Shown piece by piece: positions 25,556-35,099 of a stretch of 64,000 bases of DNA. The stretch is from Caprella mutica. Taxonomy: Eukaryota > Arthropoda > Malacostraca > Amphipoda > Caprellidae. A model generated the notes under the pieces. The model saw nothing but the letters and a program-made list of their open reading frames with translations. It searched no databases and had not been told where the DNA came from. How positions within the stretch are numbered: the first letter of the stretch is position 1; every line of letters starts with the position of its first letter. Position numbers and translations under genes: made by a program. The DNA lies in assembly GCA_947561585.1 (NCBI GenBank), contig CANNZV010001818.1:157465-221464 (forward strand), given 5' to 3'.

Positions 25556-26310
25556 GTAAGATAGATTATTTATTGGTGTTAATATTCTACGTGTTTGATA
25601 AAGTGCTGTTAAAAGTATTATAAAAGTATAATCTGTTATTTTATAAACTGATATCAAATTCATGAAATTAATGATAAGTTATGTAAATTTCTTTATAATA
25701 GAAAGACTTTATACATCATTGTATGTAATTATAATTTGCTCCACATATTAACTTTATTAGGTAGCAAATCAGTATAATATTCATGCTCGAATTATTATTT
25801 CTAGCGTGTATAAATTGATAGTAAAACAATCGTTACGAAATTTCCATTTACCTCGTGGTTCTGATATATGAGTGATATTCAGTAATCGAAAGTGTTTAAT
25901 GTTTGTGTAATAAGTACTTAGCTAAAATAGTGATAGACCTATTATGGAATAATTGACTAAAATGTATTAGCATCAACCCAAAAGAGTAAATAATTAATGA
26001 AATACCAATTATATTTACAATTGTGACGCACATTTCAGTTTAATAACTTACATAGTTTATTCTCTAAGACCTACGGACAAAATGGTGGTGACCTAACCAT
26101 GAACAGGAACTGTAAACCGGTATATATATTGGTACGGAGATTAAAATTCCATAAATCTATCAAAAGCTATCGTCATTTTCTGTTATCTAGAACCACCTCT
26201 TTATAACATTGTTTGCTATGCATTTCATTGGTAGAACGGATCTAAGATAATTATAAATTGAGGAATAAAGTGACTTCGATCCAACTCACGTAATTGACTC
26301 ATTGAAACAT

Positions 26311-26420
26311 CTTTATTGAACTAAAAAAATACAAAATACAAATATACAATTAATACATGGTTTAAAATTAGGTTCAAACCCTTATATAAGTATTAGAACA
26401 GACTTTTCGGGCAAACAGAG
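26311..26420 (-). repeat. LINE 3'-end fragment (or SINE) in intron, unit 3
   Basis: Third copy of the fragment at 4295-4406. Confidence 0.5.
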
Positions 26421-26979
26421 AATGATAAGGCAAGTGCTAAAAGAAAAAGTACAGACTTAACAATTTACTCATTTGACAAAAAAACAATAAATTGATTCAA
26501 AGCATAAATTGATCATCCATTAGATATGACCATATGGTTGTACTTTCTTCTTAGTGTAAATGAATTATAAAATGTATGAAACTAGTTTTTTGTTCAGAAT
26601 AATTCTACAAGAAACTTTGTAACATATATACTTATTTAGGTATAACCATCTAATCTAATAAAATGAACTCTTTCCTCATTATAAACTTTCTTGTTCCGTT
26701 ATTTCAACAAATTGTAAAAGAAGTTCAAATAGTCCATCATAGGTTAGAATTGATGATGGAATCTTAATAATATGAATGATATTTTCATCTTGTGTTATTA
26801 GTTTTTGCTATTTTATTTAAAAAAATTAGATTTTCCGTTCCTTAGTATTTTTTCATAATTTTTGTTTACAGAATGAAACAATAATTTGATTATTCTGACT
26901 ATAACAAAGCTTTAAATCTTACAACTAATGTCAAAAATAAAGTAACAATTTGAACTAACTTACTTCCTTTTTCCAACAG

Positions 26980-27723
26980 ATGGAGAATTTCATCAGCAGA
27001 AGATACCTTCTGACGTCATCGCATGCAGGTCGCGACTCTTCCATTTTGGTTCTAACGGACAAGAGGCCAAAGATGTTCCCAATTTTAAATGAAGACCTGA
27101 AGAAGATGATAGACATGTCTCGTAGAAGTATTCCCACCATTGATAACATCACTATGGTGTCTAGTGGGATAAAGGGAGAAGTTATCATATTCTACAGATA
27201 CCCTCTCACCGAATCTGCGAAAGATTTTACGGATGTTGATAGCACATCTGAAACAGAAGATCAGCGCGCTACCGAAGTTCAATCTAATGGAAGGAATTTC
27301 ACTGATAACCGCAGTTTCGGAATTTCAAATCACTGTATGGCCAATGTATCGAATGCTAGTTCAACTGGATGTTTCTGTTGCAGGCTATTTAAAAAGATGT
27401 TATGCAAGATTAATTGTATCAGGCAGTCAAGTTCTAGCGTCCTTACACACAATTCACTAAAAGCAAATAATTCTATAAACTCAAGTGGATGCAGCTCTAT
27501 ATATTCCAGTTCAAAATCTAGGAATTCATCTGCTTCTAGCATGAATCCAAGCTTATGTAATTACTTAGATACTAACTCCAATAACGAGGAATTTAATGAT
27601 GAATATTCAAGTGATAATGAACTTGATTCCAATATTGTGACATTTAAGATAAACACCACGGAACTACGAAAAATAGAAGAAGCATTGCGTACCATCGATA
27701 ATAATTATAAAATTAATGAATAA
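26980..27723 (+). CDS. Unknown Ser/Asn-rich protein with Cys cluster, gene copy 3 (247 aa)
   Basis: Full-length paralogue of copy 1, starting at the first codon after AACAG (26979). It has the same layout: globular N-terminal ~80 residues, Cys cluster CFCCRLFKKMLC, Ser/Asn-rich linker, acidic stretch, C-terminal helix. Replacements relative to copy 1 are scattered (R to K near residue 28, L to P at 33, H to R near 95, P to L and G to A near 160). At residues 47-48 two adjacent codons differ by several bases, CTT CGT against CGT AGA (Leu-Arg to Arg-Arg). The open frame despite many substitutions suggests some constraint. Function unknown. Confidence 0.7.
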   Translation: MENFISRRYLLTSSHAGRDSSILVLTDKRPKMFPILNEDLKKMIDMSRRSIPTIDNITMVSSGIKGEVIIFYRYPLTESAKDFTDVDSTSETEDQRATEVQSNGRNFTDNRSFGISNHCMANVSNASSTGCFCCRLFKKMLCKINCIRQSSSSVLTHNSLKANNSINSSGCSSIYSSSKSRNSSASSMNPSLCNYLDTNSNNEEFNDEYSSDNELDSNIVTFKINTTELRKIEEALRTIDNNYKINE

Positions 27724-28045
27724 AAAACTTTCAAATTTAAACAATTTCATTGTATTCTTATTTTTCCTAACAAATTAATTAAGGCCATATACATGAATTA
27801 AATAACTGCTTCAAAGTTATCAGAATTTAGAAGTCAATTTAGAAATACACTTTAACGTTATTTAACTACACCTTTGTTATATTCTTGTAAGGAACCACAG
27901 TAGTGTGCGTAAACTTATGTTATAGGGATAGGTATGAAATCGTATTCTATTCAGTTGGAGGAAGTTCTAATAGGTGTTAGAATTTGTTTAGCGAATATTG
28001 AATCGATGGCCGAGCGCTGACTAATGTGGAACAAGCTGTGAGCGA

Positions 28046-28148
28046 AAAATTATCAATGGGAAAACTGCCACTTGGAATATTGCCCCTGGGAAAACTGCCT
28101 CTGGTGGAAAATTGCCACCCGGAGAACTGCCACGGAGGAAAATTGCCC
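28046..28148. repeat. Left outer inverted-repeat block (degenerate GGAAAAYTGCC motif)
   Basis: Several imperfect copies of GGAAAACTGCCACTTGGAA. The same motif in reverse complement fills 30270-30440, so the two blocks bracket about 2.1 kb. Confidence 0.6.
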
Positions 28149-28658
28149 CTATATAATATATTAACATTCAAACAAAAATATTAATAGTCTATGCAAACAA
28201 AACACCAAACAGAATACAAAATGATTTGAATTTTATGTAATCGTTGTTTGATAAGTTAAATTACTCTCTTATAAATAAAATCTACAAGCAGCTATTCAAA
28301 CAATGGTCCCGAGAAGCCCGTTCCGGTTTGAAATATTTATTCAAAATTAAAAACTAAATGACTTGAGTTGCTGAAACTTCGTTACTTACAAATTGTCTAT
28401 GACGTATTTATTAATCGTATAAATATCAATGAAACTAATGCAACATGTTTATTCCTTTTAATTTTTATCCTTTTTCATCATGCATATTTTGCAACACAAT
28501 TGTTGCAAAGCCGATCGAGGTGGTCACCACGGCAGCCAAGGAGCAGCGAGAGTGCAGCGTGTGAGCCAAACTGACTGCTTTGAGGACTAATTCTACTCCG
28601 GTGTAACTGCACAGAACTACTATTGGCACCTGCTCTTATTTGCCTAACGCGCTGCCTA

Positions 28659-28742
28659 ACTGCGGATACGTGACCCTTAGCCAAAACTGCTATAATAGTA
28701 AAATAATATTACAGTCGCGGCTAGAGGCCGCGCATCCGCAGT
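28659..28742. mobile_element. 84-bp MITE nested in the left arm, TA target duplication
   Basis: ACTGCGGAT ... ATCCGCAGT flanked by TA at 28657-28658 and 28743-28744. The corresponding point in the right arm reads straight through (CTAAGGGG on the complement), so it serves as the empty site. TIRs match about 19 of 24 bases. Confidence 0.7.
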
Positions 28743-29109
28743 TAGGGGGTCCGACCATGGAAAATCTCTAAATTATATCATTTTTTTTTATTTAATAAAT
28801 AGGTACCTAACAACCTTATAAATGATTGTACAAAAAATCAGAACTCTAGAGTGTTCATGTGTGACGCTATGCCCCTTGGGAGAGGGAGAAGGGATGTGGG
28901 TATATAGCGCTCTGTTAGTTCAAATAACTCGTTTTCTATGGGTTTAATCGAAAAAAAGCCATGAACAAAAACGATAGGGAATTCAATTTTGTATTAGTAT
29001 ACGAAGTTTCAGAACCGTAGCTTCATTAATAATTTTTTTTTTGAAAAAAACATGGTCAGTGCCCCAATAACTTCTAATGCCATTTTGAGGCACTTCAAAA
29101 TAGCTACAC

Positions 29110-29425
29110 ATTTTGGAATTCAAACATCTAACGCTTGATTTTGGTTGAAGCTACGGCATTGCAGTTTTTTGCATTTGAATCTCCAGGAAATTATCTAGAA
29201 CTGTAGTCGTGTTTTGTTCGAATTTCAAATTATTTTTAGAAATATTGAATTTAAATTTTTTTTCCAATATTTCGAAAAATAATTTGAAATTTGAACAAAA
29301 CTCGACTACAATTCTAGACCATCCTTTGGTGAATCGAATGCAAAAACCCGCAATGCCGTATCTTCAACCAAAATCAAGCTTTAGGCGTTTTGAAAAAGGG
29401 TCGAAAAACAGTTCGAAATTCGAAT
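29110..29425. repeat. Large imperfect palindrome centred near 29260
   Basis: The inner arms (29198-29252 against 29270-29328) are almost perfect. The outer part (GCTTGATTTTGGTTGAAG against its complement near 29372) is looser. It lies at the centre of the foldback-like element. Confidence 0.75.
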
Positions 29426-30269
29426 AACTCGTTTTCTAGGGGTCGAATCGAAAAAATGCCAGGAACAAAATCGAAAGAGAATTAGATTTTTACATGCGAG
29501 TACCAAGTTTCAGAACCGTAGCTTCATTAATAAAAAGTTTTCAAAAACCATGGTCGGGCCCCTTAGGCAGCGCGCTAGGCAAATAGGAGTAGTTCTGCGC
29601 AGTTACGCCGGAGTAGAATTGGCCCCCAAATCGGTCAGTTTGGCTCACACGCTGTGCTCTCGCTGCTCTTTGGCTGACGTGGTGACTACCTCGACCGACT
29701 TAACCGCTGCCTCGAACCTGCTTCTATTTTCACTTGGGAATCGCGCCATGAATATCAACTATTTTTGCTAATCGTAAATTAGCCTCTTTAAGCTTTATCA
29801 TCAGATAGGTTCTTAATTCATTTTTAGTTCTTCTAATTCAAGTGGCAATATGTTTATTGTTAAATTATAAAGACAAACTAAATTTTTTATTGGTTTCCAA
29901 TGTCATTTCCACATTCACTTTCGGATAGTGTTCAGAGGACTGTACTTTAATAGACGAGACAAGGAAACAATTAAAGTTAGAGTTGATCAACATAGAGGGG
30001 TTTGTTTTAGAAGCTCCTGCACTGTTTCATCCAATCTAGAAAAAATAATAACTTGTATGTAGATAAACTGGTACAGTAGAGAACCTTTAAATGATTTAAC
30101 CTCTTAAAGACGTAAGGGAACAAATGAACACATTAAGTTAATATTAATTGCGTATCCACTTGTCAAAATGCGATGTACTCATTTTAAATCATTATTTATT
30201 TTAAATTAATGATATAAAATAAGATTCAGTAACTACCAACGAATTTACATAAATACAATATAATGGCAT

Positions 30270-30440
30270 AAATACAATGGCAATTTTCCTCAGTGGCAAT
30301 CTCCGGTTGGCAATATTCCCACAGTGGGAGTTTTCCCGCAGTGGCAATCTTCCCAGTGGCAATTTTCCCAGTGAAAAGTTCCACCGGGAATATTCCACCA
30401 GCGTTGAACTCAATTAGTGGAAAATTCAGCAGTGGAGGAT
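30270..30440. repeat. Right outer inverted-repeat block
   Basis: TTCCCAGTGGCAATTTTCC-type motifs, the reverse complement of those at 28046-28148. Confidence 0.6.
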
Positions 30441-30723
30441 TCCACTAATATATAAATATAAATAGAATATATATTTGAAATTACTCACATATTTTATTTC
30501 AAATTCAGTCGAATGATGCCATGAAATGTATACTCTAAATAATTTTTTGAAACAGATGAGCAACTATTTGTTAGAAATAAAAATATTTTGACTAATCCTC
30601 TTTATATAAGCATTTTATTTCCATTAGTGTTGCTGCGACTTGAGACAAAAGTTAGTTCGTGTTTAGCAATTTATAATTTATCTACTTCACTTTATGTTTA
30701 AAATTTTGATGAAATTCATTATA

Positions 30724-31871
30724 CAGCGTGACACAAAAAAAGAGGGATGAAAGTAAACGCTTATAACTCAAAAAGTAATACACTTAGAAAAATGAAATAG
30801 AAACCACCAGATAGAGTATATCTTCAAAATTTATCTTGTTTATAACAATTGCTCAAAATAACCTCCCTGCTGCTCAATTCTCAAATTTATATGTTTATCA
30901 AAATTCGCTATCATCGCACCAAAGATATCATGATTCCTTGATTAAATAACTTCTTGGATACGTGACAGTATTCTTGTTGTTTTCAAAAGTATCTGGCTTT
31001 GTTCAGTAAAGATTCTCCTTTATATACCCTCAAAAAATAATGAGACTGGCAAAGGGAAATCCATACGTTGAGGGATGATGTGGGTTCCAAATCAATTCGT
31101 TAGTCAATTTTGTGCTCGCAATGAGGTATGTGATGTTGCTCTGTTTTGTTGAAACCAACGGTCAGGGTGAATGCTGCCTGTCAACATGATGTTTAATATT
31201 TCAATATACGTAGAAGGTGTGCTTATCATTATCAAAAATATGGGCAATAAACTCGGCTAGAACTAATGCTGCACCAGACGATTACCTAATCCCTTGACAA
31301 AATTGCAATCTTCTTTATAATTATTTGAGATCTGTAGGTTTCATTCAAATTAAGATCATTCTTTAAAAGGTGTTGAATGTTTTCTCGATATATTTTAAGT
31401 TCTGCTACCATCTTTCTATCACTTTGTGACGATTTTTGAATCATTGTAATAACTGTGGCAATATTTTTTTTAGTTCCTGCATTCTGTTTACGACCAAAAT
31501 TTCCCTTATTTTGGTTCAGTATACTCCCTATACTTTTCAATACTTTGAACGCTTTATCCACTCTTTTGTGGTCTATATTTTCTCTGAATTTGTTTGAAGA
31601 ACCTCTTCTGACTATAGATCGAAATCCTATCAATATAAACTGTTCGAAAATGGAGATGCATTGATCGTGAGATTTCTGCATATTGTGGTAAATTACTGTT
31701 TTTGTAAATTGTATTTTAATTCCCGGTATAAATGCAAAATGTAACTAACTTTGACATCAAATAAATTTTGAAGATATACTCTATCATGTGGTTTTTATTT
31801 CATTTTTCTAAGTGTACTACTTTTTGAGTTATAAGCGTTTACTTTCATCCCTCTATTTTTGTGTCACGCTG
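30724..31871 (-). mobile_element. Mariner-like element with ~110-bp TIRs (1148 bp)
   Basis: Ends CAGCGTGACAC ... GTGTCACGCTG. The inverted repeats run 30724-30833 and 31762-31871 with only a few mismatches. A TA flanks the left end (30722-30723); the right flank is AA, so one target copy has mutated. It lies within the ghost part of unit 3. Confidence 0.85.
30860..31681 (-). pseudogene. Decayed mariner transposase
   Basis: On the minus strand, 31681-31286 is an open 131-codon frame. Its second half looks like the N-terminal DNA-binding part of insect mariner transposases: a VLKSIGSILNQNKGNFGRKQ linker, then NIATVITMIQKSS and a HLLKNDLNL motif. Downstream, with stops and frameshifts, are the catalytic-half relics ATSHTSLRAQNWL, a GYIKENLY block and INLRIEQQGGYFEQLL near 30870. 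The segment between (about 31130-31280) is too short for the whole catalytic core, so part is deleted. Not functional. Confidence 0.75.
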
Positions 31872-32150
31872 AATTTCAGTTTTATATAATTTTAATCGCT
31901 TCACTATAAATTAATTATTAAACAGTTTCTGAAGTTTGAGCCTGGAATAGCTTTCAATTTCAAATTAAAAATAAAACAGTGAATATACACCAGCATGATG
32001 AGGAATTTCAAATGTTATACAGTTTACACATTTAATTTATTTTTTATTTCAATTGCAAAATTTCTAAATGGCAAGTACTTGATCAACTGAGTTTACATCG
32101 AATAGTTTTCAATATTATCACTAACAGACATTTGAATACATACATATATT

Positions 32151-32606
32151 AGTGTAGTCAAGTTAGGGTTCAACTCGGACATAATTTGAAAAAGACAAGT
32201 TTGGTACCATTAGAAGTGCAATTTTAAGTACTTCAACCATGTGAAAATCCACCGAAATCCTGTTTGGGCAAAAAATATTTTTATTTGGATGAAGGTGCAC
32301 TCAAAATGTCTTTGTAGAATTTTTGCAAGAAAATTTAATTTTCAACAAAATTTCTATCTTACCCTTTAATTCCTGACCTATTTATAATTAACATTGATTT
32401 TTTTCGTTATTATATTAACATTGAACTATATTTCTTATTTTCAAAATAGAAAATAACAAAATAACAAAGGGACAGAAAAAAATGATGTATTTTAGGCTAA
32501 AAAATGTAATTTTTCGTTATTTTTGAGCAGTAATTTGTTTAATTAATATTTCATGTAGTTGTATTTTACTTCTAGGAATAATAGAATGAGATAGTAATAC
32601 TAAAAT
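32151..32606. other. AT-rich spacer, nothing recognised
   Basis: Unit homology ends near 32150. No feature is seen up to the small frame at 32607. Confidence 0.5.
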
Positions 32607-32801
32607 ATGGATGAATGCTTAGTTTGTAAAGAACAGAAGGAAGGATTGCCTGTTACTGTCGGGAAAAAATCCAAGGAAACCATACTAATATTTGAAAAGA
32701 TTTGCAAAGAAGCAGAAATAGAGAATACTCTCAAAAATACCGAAATAGTTACTGAACAGGAAGGTTGGTCCCCTGAATGCTCACCTCGGGCACTCTGGTA
32801 G
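32607..32801 (+). CDS. Small Cys-containing ORF, doubtful (64 aa)
   Basis: Starts MDECLVCKEQKEG and continues with a Lys/Glu-rich predicted helix. The CxxC near the start is reminiscent of N-terminal zinc-binding segments in some insect and transposon proteins, but only one CxxC is present. The tail after codon 52 runs into sequence resembling the retroelement relic downstream. It may be the first exon or 5' end of that element's protein. Low confidence as a real gene. Confidence 0.25.
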   Translation: MDECLVCKEQKEGLPVTVGKKSKETILIFEKICKEAEIENTLKNTEIVTEQEGWSPECSPRALW

Positions 32802-32862
32802 AGGGGAGCTGGGAGATTTGTTCTGTTTGGGCCAGTCAGACCGCTGATGTATCTTTATTTTC

Positions 32863-33033
32863 ATGATTGAGGGTGATGATGCTGTCTGTGGCACATGCAA
32901 TAACCGTAAGAAACGAGTTAAATGTGTACAATGTTCTGGATGGTTCCACAAGTCGTGTATATGTCTGACAAAGGCACACTCGTCGTCTGCTATTGCGAGA
33001 TGGGTTTGTGTGGCGTGTCGAGATTTGGGTTAA
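32863..33033 (+). pseudogene. PHD-finger-like ORF (56 aa), N-terminal relic of the RT element
   Basis: The ATG-initiated frame encodes Cys/His pairs in PHD order: VCGTC, KCVQC, FHKSC (His and Cys) and WVCVAC. That is C4-H-C3 spacing including the conserved Trp before the last Cys pair. PHD fingers bind histone tails, and some non-LTR retrotransposons (CR1-type ORF1) are known to carry them. The frame stops at 33033. The reverse-transcriptase relic begins about 300 bp downstream on the same strand, so I infer both belong to one decayed element. Confidence 0.6.
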
Positions 33034-33335
33034 ATCGACGACCCCCAGGAGTAGCCCAATCAGCTGGAGAATTTGTAGTTGTACATTAGTGGCTGTCGTA
33101 GCATGATGAGAAGACCCAATTAGCATAGACAAGGCTAATGAGCTTCTGCTTCTGGGGGCTGCAGTGCCCATATGGTGGTTGGGAAGCTCGCAAAGGTTTC
33201 TCTTGCTACTAAAATAAATGGACAGGTAGCCCAATTTTTATAGACTGACTCCAAACCTAAGCTGCCTGAATCCATAGTCCCAGTTTTTCACAAACGACAC
33301 GCTTCAGACGATGATAAATAACAAAAGTTAAAGAA

Positions 33336-34390
33336 ATGGGTGGCAGGATAAGTTCGCAGATGCATGGTGACGTGAGTGGAGCAGTTCGAGAGCTGTCATC
33401 TTTGAAGGGACTTGCCCAACTAAACCAAGAGACTGTCAGACCTTTGTGGTCTAAACAACCGCCTGCTCCGCAATACTTGATGATGCCAGAACCTCTGGAT
33501 AATTCTCTAATTGTGTGAATTGGTTGGAAGAGGATGTCAGGAAGTCTGTCAATTTTACACGCCCTGGTTCTGCTCGAGGACTTGATGGCCTCAGGTCAGG
33601 ACATTTGATGACGTTATAGTCCTATTCTTCTACAGAGGCCAAAGTACCTCTTTTGACCACCCTGACAGATTTTGTTAATGCGATATTGAGAGGAGAAGTT
33701 GCTGATTTTGCTGCGTCAACCCTTTATGGAGCCATATTGTGCGCTTTAATCAAGAAAGATGGTAGCGTCAGACTCATAGCAGTTGGTAATACATTACCGA
33801 GGTTTGCTGCCAAAGTTGGTGCGTAAACATTATCACACTCTCTTGGTAGTGAATTAAAACCGGTTCAACTTGGGTAGCTCTACGAAGGGTAGCTGTGAAG
33901 CTGCCGCAAGTTCTGCTAGATTGTACTTGAGTGACTGTAATCATAGAAAGGTGTTTCTCAAGGTGGATGTGAAACACGCCTTCAACTGCCTGATGAGAGA
34001 CACCCTCCTTACAGTTATTCATAACCGTGTGCCAGAGCTATATAGACTCCTAGCTATGGCAAGTTTACTCTTCGCCTTCAGCTATTGTTTTTGATGAAGA
34101 AGTGCTGAGGTCGGATTGTGATCTTTTTAGACGGGCTATGTTGGCTCCTAGAATAGACGAGGTGGTTTCAGGGTTGAGTCAGAGTTCAATGTTTGGTATC
34201 TGGACGACTCAGCCTTGGGAGATACATCAGAGAGAGTTCTGGAGGATTTAACAATCTACATTAATTGGTTAAACTTGAAGTTAATAGCGAAAAAGGAAAG
34301 CTTACCATCCTCTATGATACTGCTTCTGGTGAAACAGAATTTATGTTCGGGCAGTGCTTCTTTGTGTCAGGGTGGTAAATAAGGATAATA
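33336..34390 (+). pseudogene. Reverse transcriptase pseudogene, 5' part
   Basis: Plus-strand relic read across several stops and frameshifts. A lead-in GAVRELSSLKGLAQLNQETV lies at 33384-33450. Then comes SARGLDGLRSGHLMTL at about 33569, and LTDFVNAILRGEVADFAAST with IKKDGSVRLIAVGNTLPR at 33660-33800. RT motif A follows (FLKVDVKHAFN, about 33955), and motif C as YLDD at 34197-34208 within FNVWYLDDSALGDT. The family is a widespread animal RT type with GLDG and GNTLRRL motifs and no obvious endonuclease upstream; I cannot name the clade with confidence. The coding sequence breaks at the palindrome beginning at 34390 and resumes at about 39770. Confidence 0.75.
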
Positions 34391-34694
34391 ATTGAACAGT
34401 TACCCAAGGCTTACCTGTAAGGTGAAGGGTGACTTCAATTACTTCGGAAGCCATTCTTGTTCATTTTTCTGGAGTGTTCCAGAGGTGCCAACTTATGAGA
34501 TGTCCACCTGCATTGGCCGTTAACTTAAGCATTCAGTATTCAAAGATCGAATCTTTTGTTGTGTATTTCTGGAGTGTTCGGGCGGGAGCGCTCCGGGCGG
34601 GAAAGAACACTCCAGAAAAATGAACAAGAATGGCTTCCGAAGTAATTGAAGTCACCCTTCACCTTACAGGTAAGCCTTGGGTAACTGTTCAATT
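34390..34694. repeat. Palindrome with apparently perfect 90-bp arms
   Basis: 34390-34479 and 34605-34694 are inverted copies, perfect as far as I can align them by eye, with a 125-bp loop. Inside each arm is a variant of the terminus of the neighbouring 5 kb element (CAATTACTTCGGAAGCCATT against CAATTACTTATCGCCATT). It looks like a small relative of that element (34436-34648) plus about 46 bp of flank on each side. Confidence 0.85.
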
Positions 34695-35099
34695 ACTTAT
34701 CGCCATTCTTGTTCATTCTGGAGTGTTCCAGAGGTGCCAACTTATGAGATTTTAAAGAACGCAGCAAAAGATGAGACCAACCAATTTTCAAGTATGAATT
34801 TAAGATAAGAGCATTAGAAAATTGTAACGTTGACCCACCCTGCGACCTTGATTATCGTCAATGGTAATATTATGGTTCAAGAAAGAACAGGCAGCTGCTG
34901 CACAAGTGCAGAGATTAAACTTAGCAATGTCGATTCCTGCCTCTTCCATAATTGCTTCAATCCGTCTACCTATTTTTGAAATAGATAGGTACTGTTTGTA
35001 TGATTTTCGGAAACTTACAGAGTTGATTAGACTCTCCACGAAATCTAATCCATGTACTCTTTGAAGGTTAAATATAGACAGAATTTGAATTGGCATTAA

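Larger units (their letters stand above)
19364..27723. repeat. Segmental tandem duplication, unit 3, well-conserved part
   Basis: Nearly identical to unit 2 from base 19364 through the stop codon of the third gene copy. Immediately after the stop codon identity falls abruptly, so this is the edge of the recent duplication or of a gene-conversion tract. Confidence 0.9.
28507..29702. mobile_element. Foldback-like non-autonomous element with ~150-bp inverted arms
   Basis: Arms 28507-28658 and 29547-29702 are inverted copies sharing GAGCAGCGAGAG, GTGTGAGCCAAACTGA and TTCTACTCCGG among other blocks. Between them are a direct repeat (28920-29055 and 29415-29560, with CAGAACCGTAGCTTCATTAA) and a central palindrome. 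No transposase is seen. Superfamily unknown. Confidence 0.65.
27724..32150. repeat. Diverged 'ghost' remainder of unit 3, disrupted by transposons
   Basis: Patches still align to the unit. 27724-27810 resembles the sequence after the gene stop, 27985-28025 resembles 17420-17460 upstream of the tRNA, 30590-30660 resembles 19140-19200, and 31965-32130 resembles 620-760 just before the satellite. Between the patches sit a foldback-like element and a mariner remnant. No tRNA or 24-bp minisatellite remains. Confidence 0.65.

Noticed and set aside
25328..25559. 70-codon frames on both strands over exon 1 of gene copy 3
   Set aside because: The plus frame would stop 11 codons after splicing and is not open in units 1 and 2. 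The minus frame is its shadow.
28478..29771. Frames of 68-73 codons in the foldback-like arms
   Set aside because: They follow the inverted arms and appear in mirrored form in each arm. Too short, with no domain.
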